A stretch of 23,395 bases of DNA from Lachnospira sp. UBA4285. GTDB lineage: Bacteria > Bacillota > Clostridia > Lachnospirales > Lachnospiraceae. A program made the position numbers and the translations under genes. The stretch covers positions 1 to 23,395 of the forward strand of contig DGVL01000138.1 of the NCBI GenBank assembly GCA_002394965.1, written 5' to 3'. Every line of letters starts with the position of its first letter. The stretch's first letter is position 1. The notes under the pieces were generated by a model. It did not search any database, was not told where the DNA came from, and saw only the letters and a program-made list of their open reading frames with translations. Positions 1 through 6,834 of the stretch are shown in pieces.

Positions 1-105
1 AAGGAAACGATTGCTGCCATGCTGGAAGCGGAAAGGATTGCGAAAGACCCGTCTGTAAAGGGCTATAATGACCTTGACGAGTTGTTTGCCGACTTGAAAA
101 AATGA
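1..105 (+). CDS. DinJ/RelB-family antitoxin, 3' end only
   Basis: The window opens inside this gene; 34 codons remain before the TGA at 103-105. The visible tail reads KETIAAMLEAERIAKDPSVK followed by GYNDLDELFADLKK. That acidic, leucine-spaced ending is typical of the toxin-wrapping C-terminus of DinJ/RelB-type antitoxins. The stop overlaps the start of the next gene in an ATGA arrangement, the usual translational coupling of antitoxin and toxin. The DNA-binding N-terminus lies outside the window, so the exact family is inferred mostly from the partner. Confidence 0.7.
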   Translation, partial: KETIAAMLEAERIAKDPSVKGYNDLDELFADLKK

Positions 106-392
106 GGAAAACAAAGTACACCGTCAAGTACACGACAGCTTTCAAAAAGGACTATAAGCGGGCAATCAAGCGAGGCCTGAAAATCGAATTACTGGAGCAG
201 GTTGTGGCGCTGCTGGCGATGGGTGAACCACTGCCGGATAAAAACCGCGATCACGATCTGACTGGCGATTGGGTGGGTCATCGGGAATGTCACATTCTCC
301 CGGACTGGTTGCTCATTTACCGTATCGAGGATGATGTGCTGGTTCTGACGCTGGCCCGCACCGGGTCGCACAGCGACTTGTTCGGCAAATAA
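102..392 (+). CDS. YafQ-type mRNA interferase toxin (RelE/ParE superfamily)
   Basis: A 96-residue protein, normal length for YafQ. YafQ toxins cut mRNA in the ribosomal A site and are held inactive by DinJ. The sequence shows the basic N-terminal helices (FKKDYKRAIKRG) and the YafQ catalytic pattern: His51, His64, Asp68-Trp69 in the ECHILPDWLLIYRI strand, and His90 with Phe94 in GSHSDLF. These line up with the active-site His, Asp and Phe residues known from E. coli YafQ, so the toxin looks active. The ATG overlaps the antitoxin stop by 4 bases. A hairpin (435-474) follows, and the next gene is convergent. Family assignment is firm; activity is inferred. Confidence 0.88.
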   Translation: MRKTKYTVKYTTAFKKDYKRAIKRGLKIELLEQVVALLAMGEPLPDKNRDHDLTGDWVGHRECHILPDWLLIYRIEDDVLVLTLARTGSHSDLFGK

Positions 393-434
393 ACCGTCTG
401 CCGCCGTGGGTCGAATTTGGGGCATGACGATTGT

Positions 435-474
435 CTGCTGGACGACCGCTTTTTTCTTTGCCGTCGTCCGGCAG
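435..474. other. Hairpin between convergent toxin and ABC genes
   Basis: The arms CTGCTGGACGAC (435-446) and GTCGTCCGGCAG (463-474) pair over 12 bp with one G-T wobble and a 16-nt T-rich loop. It lies between the toxin stop (392) and the convergent ABC ATPase stop (492). It may help end transcription from both sides, but no clean T-tract follows either arm. Confidence 0.4.
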
Positions 475-491
475 TTAACTTTCTTATTCGG

Positions 492-1169
492 TTATTCCAT
501 CTCTCTATATCGGGCAGCACTTACCTCCGTAATCGGAATTAGTCTGCAATCTTCAATCGAGTACACCTGATCGCAAAGTTGTTCTATGTCCTTGAAATGG
601 TGTGAAGTCAGAAAAATGGTCTTGCCTTCCGCTTTCAGCATACGGATGATGGTTTTTACATCCTCGTAGGTTTTGTAGTCCAGTGCGTTAAAAGGCTCAT
701 CCAAGATCAGAATATCCTGCCCTTCCATAATCGCCTGTGCAAGCCCCAATTTCTGCTTCATACCAAGAGAATAATTGTCTACTTTCGTTTTATTATCGGG
801 GTCAAGCCCCACTTTGCTCATGGCCTGCCGGATTTCTTTTTCTCCAATTTTTCCTTGAATATCCGCAAGGAATTTCAGGTTTTGAAAACCGCTGTAAATA
901 CCGATAAAACCGGGAGAATTGATAAATACACCCATGTCTGCGGGGAAGTCACGGCCATTTTTCCCAAGCTGCCTGCCGCGCACATATACGCTGCCCTGAT
1001 CTGGCTTCTCAAAGCCGCATATAATCTTGAACAGCACCGACTTTCCGCTGCCGTTAGCGCCAACCAGACCAACCGTTGTTCCCTGTTCTACGAACAGAGA
1101 AACATTCTGAAGAATTGCCCTGCCGCCAAAACTTTTTGATACATTTTTTACTTCAATATATGAACTCAT
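492..1169 (-). CDS. ABC transporter ATP-binding protein (BcrA/LanF-like)
   Basis: A 225-residue cytoplasmic ATPase that would power the two membrane proteins encoded just upstream. Walker A is GANGSGKS (residues 37-44), the ABC signature is YSLGMKQK (133-140), Walker B is DILILDEP (152-159), and the switch histidine is His190 in LTSHH. The Q-loop region reads FINSPGFIG, close to the ENPGFY form of bacitracin/lantibiotic-type ATPases and unlike a classic glutamine Q-loop. A strong AGGAGG site lies 7 bases before the ATG. The gene is last in the operon, 11 bases after the upstream membrane protein. Substrate is unknown; export of, or immunity to, an antimicrobial peptide is the best guess from family and the linked two-component system. 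Confidence 0.9.
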   Translation of the reverse strand: MSSYIEVKNVSKSFGGRAILQNVSLFVEQGTTVGLVGANGSGKSVLFKIICGFEKPDQGSVYVRGRQLGKNGRDFPADMGVFINSPGFIGIYSGFQNLKFLADIQGKIGEKEIRQAMSKVGLDPDNKTKVDNYSLGMKQKLGLAQAIMEGQDILILDEPFNALDYKTYEDVKTIIRMLKAEGKTIFLTSHHFKDIEQLCDQVYSIEDCRLIPITEVSAARYREME

Positions 1170-1180
1170 ATTCTATCCTC

Positions 1181-2680
1181 CTAATTCAATATTTTCTTGT
1201 AGCCCCACATAAGGATTCCTGCAATCATCAGCGTTGAAATAGCGGTCTCTATGCCAAAGGCGGACACAGCCGAAATTCCAATTCCCGGTTCCACAACAGA
1301 AATTTTTGTCAGGCTGGAAAGGCCAAAGGGCGAATAAGCTGCCCAATTCCCCGGAAGGATACAGAGCAGATTTCCCGCCACTAACACAAGGAAACCGATT
1401 GTAACCTGCCTTGTGGCAATGTAAATGCCGAGCATAATCAGATATTGCGCCAATATATCAAGGCAATTTATCAAAACCGCATAGAGCAGGCACCTGAAAG
1501 AAACGATTGTTAATCCAGTGCTGAATAGGGATGCCCCTATAAGGCCTGCCATAAGCCAAAAAAATGCATATACCATGAGAAACTTTATACTAACCGATAA
1601 AATGCCCTTCATCAAATGCCTGCGGCCCTTCGAGCGCACAGAAACAAATATAGATTGCCCGTTCACTGTTTGCTCCACAAAAGCGGCAAGCAGGTAAAGG
1701 GGCGCACCGCTGGTAATCAGCAGTTCAAGAAAAGGTAAAACTTGAAAATATCCGGTTCCATGCCCTGCAAACAGGGCATAAATCCATTCCAAACCTGATC
1801 GGGCGGTGCCATTGCCTAATCCTTTGTAAATCGAAACTCCCAACACAACACCCAAAAGAATCAGCAGATTGCGAGGAATCATGAGCGCGTGGAAATAGTA
1901 GCCAGCTATACCGCGGCGGGATAACTGTATATGCGGCAACTGTCCCCGCCACGCAAACCGAATAGATATAGTAATTATCAAAACAATGAGCAGCAAGGTA
2001 AAAATGGTTATCTCGAAACGATGGGGCAAGCCCAAATTGTGGTGCAAAATCAGCAAATGATTAAAACCCGTCAGCGGAATATTTTGAATTGCCGGAAGTT
2101 TGATCCACACAGCTGAGAGGATATAAAGAGCCACTACGATCCGGACTCTCCACTTTCTTCCGGCGAAATGCCCAATCCACATACAGATTCCAAATATCAG
2201 CCAACTTCCAATAAGCTGATAGAGGGTAAAGCAGACAAACGCCTGCAAGGGACTGGCAAAAAGCTGTTCCAGAATAGAAAACAACTCGGCTTCCGTTGCA
2301 CCCGCAGCTAGGTTCCATTCGTTGCCTAAAGGTAATCCAATGCCAGACAGAAGAATTGCCCCTGTTTGAACGGCCATCAGAATAGCCGCAAACGAACCGA
2401 CACCTGCCCATTTTTTCAGGAAATAGGAATGGTAGCTTTGGAACCGTAAGATTACCGGCTCTCCATCGTCATCAATAAAGGAAAAGCAGCTCAACAGTAC
2501 AATCGGCAACACATAATAAGTCAAATAGTAATGGTCTGATACCGCCGATACGATGTGCTGCTCGAAAGTAATTCCTCCGTTCAATCTTCCGCTGATGGAA
2601 AAAAGCATACATCCGGCGAATAGGACAAGCAACTTTCCATATCCCAACAAACGGAGATTTTTCCTGATAAGCGCAATCAT
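1181..2680 (-). CDS. Large polytopic membrane protein, probable ABC-2 type permease
   Basis: A 499-residue protein made mostly of hydrophobic segments (about a dozen by eye), starting MIALIRKNLRLLGYGKLL. A basic amphipathic start followed by a first transmembrane helix is typical of ABC-2 permease subunits. It is about twice the length of a normal LanE/LanG permease, so it may be a fused or duplicated permease. A TAGGAGT ribosome site precedes the ATG. It sits 9 bases after the preceding permease gene and 11 before the ATPase, so all three should be made together. No sequence motif identifies the cargo. I recognise the architecture, not a named family. Confidence 0.72.
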   Translation of the reverse strand: MIALIRKNLRLLGYGKLLVLFAGCMLFSISGRLNGGITFEQHIVSAVSDHYYLTYYVLPIVLLSCFSFIDDDGEPVILRFQSYHSYFLKKWAGVGSFAAILMAVQTGAILLSGIGLPLGNEWNLAAGATEAELFSILEQLFASPLQAFVCFTLYQLIGSWLIFGICMWIGHFAGRKWRVRIVVALYILSAVWIKLPAIQNIPLTGFNHLLILHHNLGLPHRFEITIFTLLLIVLIITISIRFAWRGQLPHIQLSRRGIAGYYFHALMIPRNLLILLGVVLGVSIYKGLGNGTARSGLEWIYALFAGHGTGYFQVLPFLELLITSGAPLYLLAAFVEQTVNGQSIFVSVRSKGRRHLMKGILSVSIKFLMVYAFFWLMAGLIGASLFSTGLTIVSFRCLLYAVLINCLDILAQYLIMLGIYIATRQVTIGFLVLVAGNLLCILPGNWAAYSPFGLSSLTKISVVEPGIGISAVSAFGIETAISTLMIAGILMWGYKKILN

Positions 2681-2689
2681 AATGGACTC

Positions 2690-3445
2690 CTAAATGGATA
2701 CGATGGCATTTTTCTTAGAAAGAAGAAAAGCTGTCAGGCCGACCACAACGCCTAAAACGATTGGGCCAACGAGGAAAGAGGTAATTGACACGGTCTGTGG
2801 ACTGACTGTTGTGGGATCAAAAGATACAACCAGCCGGTATTTCTCCAATCGGAGAATAGACAGGACAAAATTCTCTAAAATGGAATACATAAACGGCCCG
2901 GTAAGGATTACAAAAATGTTTTTGCAGTATAAAGCGAGTACAAATCCAAATGTCATTACCAGCAGGCTGACTATGCCTCTCCAAAAGGACAGGGCAACTG
3001 CATATAGCAGCGGGGTCTTTGTAAATGCGTTCTGGAATATATGGATAAACGAATTTTCAACGCGAGGAACCACTGGCGCTTTCACATAGAGGGCAAACAC
3101 CGCTGACAGTATATAAGGGATCACAATGATACAAAGGGTTCCCACCGCATACGCAATCCATTTGGCAGTCAGGTACTTCTTGATTTTCACCCTCGGCATG
3201 ACATAGAGCAGGAAGTTGTTTTTGCGCTCATAATACAAATTCCAGCATAGCGGCACCACAACAAACAGCGGATAAAGCAGAGAAAACAGTTCTGTTCCAA
3301 CTTCCCATGCCTCTAAATCGTATTGCAGCGCATAGTTCTGATAAATTGTGCAGGACAGCACGCTCATGACGATTGCCAGAAGAACCGTTGTCAATAGCAC
3401 CGGCAGAAAAACTTTTTTCCACTCATTTCTCACAAGGTCTATCAT
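2690..3445 (-). CDS. ABC-2 type transporter permease
   Basis: A 251-residue membrane protein starting MIDLVRNEWKKVFLPVLLTT, the usual N-terminus of lantibiotic-immunity/bacitracin-type permeases (short basic amphipathic helix, then a transmembrane segment). About six hydrophobic segments are visible, with the cytoplasmic loop YERKNNFLLYVMPRVKIKKYL between the second and third, as in this family. The ribosome site (GAAAGGGA) is about 12 bases from the ATG, farther than ideal. The stop codon of a headless upstream frame lies 3 bases before the ATG, which suggests ancestral translational coupling with a gene now lost. Substrate unknown. Confidence 0.8.
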   Translation of the reverse strand: MIDLVRNEWKKVFLPVLLTTVLLAIVMSVLSCTIYQNYALQYDLEAWEVGTELFSLLYPLFVVVPLCWNLYYERKNNFLLYVMPRVKIKKYLTAKWIAYAVGTLCIIVIPYILSAVFALYVKAPVVPRVENSFIHIFQNAFTKTPLLYAVALSFWRGIVSLLVMTFGFVLALYCKNIFVILTGPFMYSILENFVLSILRLEKYRLVVSFDPTTVSPQTVSITSFLVGPIVLGVVVGLTAFLLSKKNAIVSI

Positions 3446-3448
3446 ATT

Positions 3449-3555
3449 TCATTCATCCCTTTCTTCGCTTTTTTCCAGTGTATCGAGCTCTTTCAGGTGC
3501 TTCAACAGGCTGGAAACAAGAGAGGGTTTTAAGGGAACAAGATAAATTTCGTTCC
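3449..3555 (-). pseudogene. Headless C-terminal gene remnant (unknown family)
   Basis: Directly upstream of the permease a frame with no start codon reads EIYLVPLKPSLVSSLLKHL then KELDTLEKSEERDE and stops with TGA 3 bases before the permease ATG. An in-frame TAA lies just ahead of it, and one arm of the 3522-3567 inverted repeat is its first half. The charged tail and tight spacing look like the real end of a protein whose front is gone. Directly after the kinase stop, a 14-codon frame starting MNEGFKGTKFILFP runs into the same place in another frame, so a single frameshift would join the two. I cannot name the family. Confidence 0.4.
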
Positions 3556-3567
3556 CTTAAAACCCTC
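3522..3567. repeat. Perfect 17-bp inverted repeat, 12-nt spacer
   Basis: GAGGGTTTTAAGGGAAC (3522-3538) is matched exactly by GTTCCCTTAAAACCCTC (3551-3567). It lies between the kinase stop (3583) and the permease start (3445). There is no T-tract on either side, so a simple intrinsic terminator is unlikely. A palindromic repeat element, a processing or attenuation hairpin in the polycistronic message, or a rearrangement scar are all possible. Confidence 0.85.
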
Positions 3568-3582
3568 GTTCATACCCTTTTC

Positions 3583-4917
3583 TTATGGCATGAGTATGCC
3601 AAAGACAACATAATTTTCATTCAAAATGGATTCGTTGCGGGTCAGGATTTTCCCATGATACCGTTCCGTTATGCGCAGGATGTTATACAGTCCAAAGCCG
3701 TGGCCGTCCCGACTTGCCTTTGTTGTTACGCCTTTTCCAAACAAGGCCATAAATTCAGTATTTGACAGCGGCGGAGCTGGATTGGAAACTGTCAATTCCA
3801 GAAAGCCGCCCTGTTTCTTACTGGATAAAAAAATTGTACTTCCTTTCGGTGAAGCCTCAATTGCATTATCCAATAAAATTCCAATGGCCTCGATCCATTC
3901 TGTTTCCGGGGTGACGGTTTTCTTGAAAAGACCGTGTAAGGATAATTCTATGTGAAGATTTGCCGCTTCTGCCTGCTTTATTTTGCCAAACAGCATCCCG
4001 GCAATCATTTTGCTGTCACATGAGAGCAGTTCCCGGTCATTAAGACTGATTCCAATACTTCCTGTAAGAGTCGTCACCTCTTTCCGGGCTTCTTCTAAAG
4101 TATCAGCAGAGGCAACAGCAGCTTCTATCGCCATCAGCCGGTTATTAAATTCATGCTGCCTTGCCCTGACCTGTGAGATTAATTCTTCTACAATGGGTAT
4201 ATACTGCTCAATCATGTGGATTCGCTTTTGCTCCTGCGTTCGACGCTGATGTAGGAACAGTAATATACTGTCCAGCAGCAGCACTGCAAGAATTAAAATG
4301 ATAATCACCCACAAATGAGTAAGAATTCGATCCACTTCAAAAGAGAGAATAGAGAGCACTGCCATGAGAAGCACCGCGATGTTGGCAGATACAACCAAAA
4401 TTGTGAAATCGCTTCTTTGGACAAGTTGATGGAGCAAACCAAAAAACGGAGTAAACCCCAGCACGATCATAAGGCACAACGCCGCTATACGGCTGCCTAG
4501 CATGAGCAAATCATCCGTAGCTCCGCAGGCAGCAAATAGAACCGCGCACAGGCATTTGACAAACAGAAAAATGGAGAAGGCCGCCATTGTACCGCAAAAA
4601 ACCGTTCCGCTGGATTTGGAGCCGCAGAAAATGCTGTTCAACAACAATACTGCAAAAATCAAAAACAGCAATCCAACAATATTGTCTGCCGGCAACATTT
4701 CAAAGCCTTCACTGCGAAAAGATGCCGTCATACTTGTACCGATGGAGAAATTCACTCTCGGCACAACACAAAGTACAAGAAGAATGGGAAAAATAAAAAA
4801 ATCTTTTGCCTTCATTTCTGCCCTTTGCCGGAAAACGACTTCGCAGCAAAGCGCCAATATTCCTGCATCCAACCCTAACTGTATCAGATTCATTAAAAAG
4901 TCCATGCTTATCCCCAT
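3583..4917 (-). CDS. GHKL-type sensor histidine kinase (AgrC-like)
   Basis: A 444-residue membrane kinase. Residues 1-225 hold about six to seven hydrophobic segments, a sensor typical of peptide-sensing AgrC/ComD-type kinases. The phospho-acceptor box is QHEFNNRLMAIEA with His255. The ATP-binding domain shows the N-box IGILLDNAIEASP (Asn351) and a late glycine box GHGFGLYN. It should phosphorylate the LytTR regulator encoded directly upstream; the ATG overlaps that gene's stop by 10 bases. A second possible start (ATG at 4905, residue 5) has a GGGGAT site in front and avoids the overlap, so the first four residues are uncertain. No AgrB protease or AgrD peptide gene is visible nearby. Confidence 0.88.
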   Translation of the reverse strand: MGISMDFLMNLIQLGLDAGILALCCEVVFRQRAEMKAKDFFIFPILLVLCVVPRVNFSIGTSMTASFRSEGFEMLPADNIVGLLFLIFAVLLLNSIFCGSKSSGTVFCGTMAAFSIFLFVKCLCAVLFAACGATDDLLMLGSRIAALCLMIVLGFTPFFGLLHQLVQRSDFTILVVSANIAVLLMAVLSILSFEVDRILTHLWVIIILILAVLLLDSILLFLHQRRTQEQKRIHMIEQYIPIVEELISQVRARQHEFNNRLMAIEAAVASADTLEEARKEVTTLTGSIGISLNDRELLSCDSKMIAGMLFGKIKQAEAANLHIELSLHGLFKKTVTPETEWIEAIGILLDNAIEASPKGSTIFLSSKKQGGFLELTVSNPAPPLSNTEFMALFGKGVTTKASRDGHGFGLYNILRITERYHGKILTRNESILNENYVVFGILMP

Positions 4918-5621
4918 AATTCGGCCTGATATTTATTTCCGATGGGGATTATATCTGCAAATCCTTTCAGAAAAATCTTCCGACCGGATTTATCTATTTT
5001 TACGATATGAGATTTATTCACAACATAGCTCTTATGGCACTGAACAAATGCCGGGTCATCAAGCAGCGCCAACAGTCCAGACAAAGTGTACCCGGAAATC
5101 GTATCTTCTTTGATACCAGACAGACGGCTGATGGTATGGATCACAAGTTTTTTCCCAAAGGCTTCGATATAGGCAATATCCTGTACGGCATATTCTAGAA
5201 TAAACTGTTTTTGCTCAATCTGGATGGTTTTGGCTTGTTGGTTCATCTGCTTAGATAATCCCAGCGCGTCACGAAATGCCGCCGCAAATTCTTCTTCGCC
5301 AAATGGTTTTATAAGAAAACTGTAACACTTCACATTTCGATAAGTTGAAAGTTCTTCTCCTGCCAATGCCGTTTCAAAAATGATCGGCGTATATTTATAT
5401 TCCGGCAGTTCGCGGAGCTGCTTTGCTAAACTGGTTCCTTTATAGTCCTCTAACTGAATGTCGAGGATAAACAGGGAAACATCGTTCGCTTTTGCGTACT
5501 GCAGGGCTTCTCCGGCCTCTGAAACTGAATGTACCTCAAGCTCGGCAGATATATTGCCAATATAGCGCACAATATACTTTACAGCACTTGTATTATCTTC
5601 TACTAATAGCACCTTGCCCAT
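4908..5621 (-). CDS. LytTR-family response regulator (AgrA-like)
   Basis: Read from the ATG at 5621 this is a 237-residue regulator, normal for the AgrA/LytR group. The receiver domain begins MGKVLLVEDN with the acidic pair at residues 8-9. The phospho-acceptor is Asp54 in LFILDIQLEDY and the conserved lysine is Lys105 in SFLIKPF. The C-terminal LytTR DNA-binding domain carries IAYIEAFGKKLVIHT and FVQCHKSYVVNKSHI. The start was chosen because GGCGGTGAG sits 10 bases upstream and the receiver begins there. The frame stays open for 58 more codons to an ATG at 5795, and that extension would add a membrane-like segment. It is first in the operon and likely controls the ABC genes. Confidence 0.9.
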   Translation of the reverse strand: MGKVLLVEDNTSAVKYIVRYIGNISAELEVHSVSEAGEALQYAKANDVSLFILDIQLEDYKGTSLAKQLRELPEYKYTPIIFETALAGEELSTYRNVKCYSFLIKPFGEEEFAAAFRDALGLSKQMNQQAKTIQIEQKQFILEYAVQDIAYIEAFGKKLVIHTISRLSGIKEDTISGYTLSGLLALLDDPAFVQCHKSYVVNKSHIVKIDKSGRKIFLKGFADIIPIGNKYQAELWG

Positions 5622-5795
5622 TTTACAATTTCTCACCGCCTTTGTTTTACTTTCGACGCTTATCCGCCGGTTTATCTGCCGCTTTGAGTGGGGTTCGGCG
5701 GCTGTACCTCCTGAAATGAAAATGCTCCAAGTGACTGCCTCACTAACCATGACAAAAACCATGATTAAGAAGTCACTTAGAGCATACATCTTCAT
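5622..5795 (-). other. Hydrophobic in-frame leader ORF upstream of the regulator
   Basis: From the ATG at 5795 (or 5789), 58 codons run without a stop into the response regulator. The first part, MYALSDFLIMVFVMVSEAVT then WSIFISGG, would form one membrane helix, followed by a basic tail (HSKRQINRR). A lone hydrophobic helix with a basic tail resembles small membrane peptides or type I toxins, but this one has no stop of its own before the regulator. The first codons overlap the end of the LacI gene region (stop at 5797). Whether it is translated, and whether as a fusion, cannot be told from sequence. Confidence 0.35.
5722..5785. repeat. 15-bp imperfect inverted repeat at the accessory/backbone edge
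   Basis: ATGCTCCAAGTGACT (5722-5736) pairs with AGTCACTTAGAGCAT (5771-5785), with a single G-T wobble and a 34-nt loop. Reading on the minus strand, the second arm is followed by TTTCATTTC. It could therefore weakly terminate the LacI operon, or it may mark the end of the AT-rich module. Confidence 0.6.
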
Positions 5796-5796
5796 C

Positions 5797-6834
5797 TCAG
5801 AGATTGTACTTTGTTTTAATGTTGATCTGCGTGTAAAAATGTTCTTTCTCCGGCTTCTTTCCGTCCTTTACCAGTGCCGCCAGAATCCGGAGTGCCTCCC
5901 GCCCCTGCATATAGCCGTTCTGGTCGATGATAAAGTCAGCCACATCCTCCCGGAGCAGCTTCTCATTGCCTGCCGTCTGATCATAGATGATCACATATGG
6001 CCGGTGATCCGTGATGCCCAGATCGGAGAATGCCTCACCGATGCCCTTCTGGCCGCTCGACACCACAAGAATGCCGGAGATCCCAGACGTTTCGCGCATC
6101 GCGTTGTCAATGATGCTGCGAACTTCTTCACTGTCGTCGAAACTCATGCTCACGCCGCTGGTTTCCATCTGCGGAAAGGAGCGCTTCGCCTCACTCACGA
6201 AGCCCTCAACGCGCCGGTTGGCCGCAGCACTCCCGAAATGTCCCGTGATGATCAGAACTTTCCCGCTTCCGTGCATCAGCATTGCCATCAGCCCTGCGGC
6301 TGTCCGTCCGCTCTTGCGGTTGTCCATTCCGACAAAGCAGGCCCGGTCCGTCCCGAGGATATCCGTGTTAAATGTAACCATCGGAATCCCCTTCGTCTGG
6401 ATCACCTCGTTCATCTTGCGGCGCACTCTCTCTTTATCCACCGGCATGATCGCGATCCCTTCCACCTTCTCGTCCGCAAGCTCCCCGAGCATCTGCACCT
6501 GCTCGTCCGCATCCACTCTGTCGCTGGCGCGGATGAGAAGTTCGATGTCCATGCCCTTGAGCTCCGCCTCGCAGTCCCGTATCCCCTTGTTCACGTCAAC
6601 CATGAATGGAGCACTGCCAAGCTGTGTGATCACGCCGATCCGGATAAGGCCCTTTCTGGCCCCGTCTACCGTTTTCGTGCGCCGCGTCCTGTGGACATAT
6701 CCCAGTTGTTTTGCCGCCTGCAGAATTTTTTCCTCTGCCTCCGGGCTGATGCGGCCTCTGTGGTTGATCGCACGGTCTACCGTCCCCCGCGAAACACCGG
6801 CGAGCTGCGCGATATCCTGAATCGTAACTTTCAT
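5797..6834 (-). CDS. LacI-family transcriptional regulator
   Basis: A 345-residue regulator of standard LacI length. The N-terminal helix-turn-helix reads TIQDIAQLAGVSRGTVDRAI, followed by the hinge region EEKILQAAKQLGYV. The rest (from about residue 63) is a periplasmic-binding-protein-like sensor domain (IRIGVITQLGSAPFMVDVNKG), the ribose/polyol-binding type. The TVDRA variant replaces the common TVSR. The ATG overlaps the larC stop by 4 bases (ATGA), with AGGAAG upstream inside larC. It therefore belongs to the AKR-larC operon and probably autoregulates it. The ligand is unknown; a sugar or polyol is usual for this sensor type. Confidence 0.92.
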   Translation of the reverse strand: MKVTIQDIAQLAGVSRGTVDRAINHRGRISPEAEEKILQAAKQLGYVHRTRRTKTVDGARKGLIRIGVITQLGSAPFMVDVNKGIRDCEAELKGMDIELLIRASDRVDADEQVQMLGELADEKVEGIAIMPVDKERVRRKMNEVIQTKGIPMVTFNTDILGTDRACFVGMDNRKSGRTAAGLMAMLMHGSGKVLIITGHFGSAAANRRVEGFVSEAKRSFPQMETSGVSMSFDDSEEVRSIIDNAMRETSGISGILVVSSGQKGIGEAFSDLGITDHRPYVIIYDQTAGNEKLLREDVADFIIDQNGYMQGREALRILAALVKDGKKPEKEHFYTQINIKTKYNL

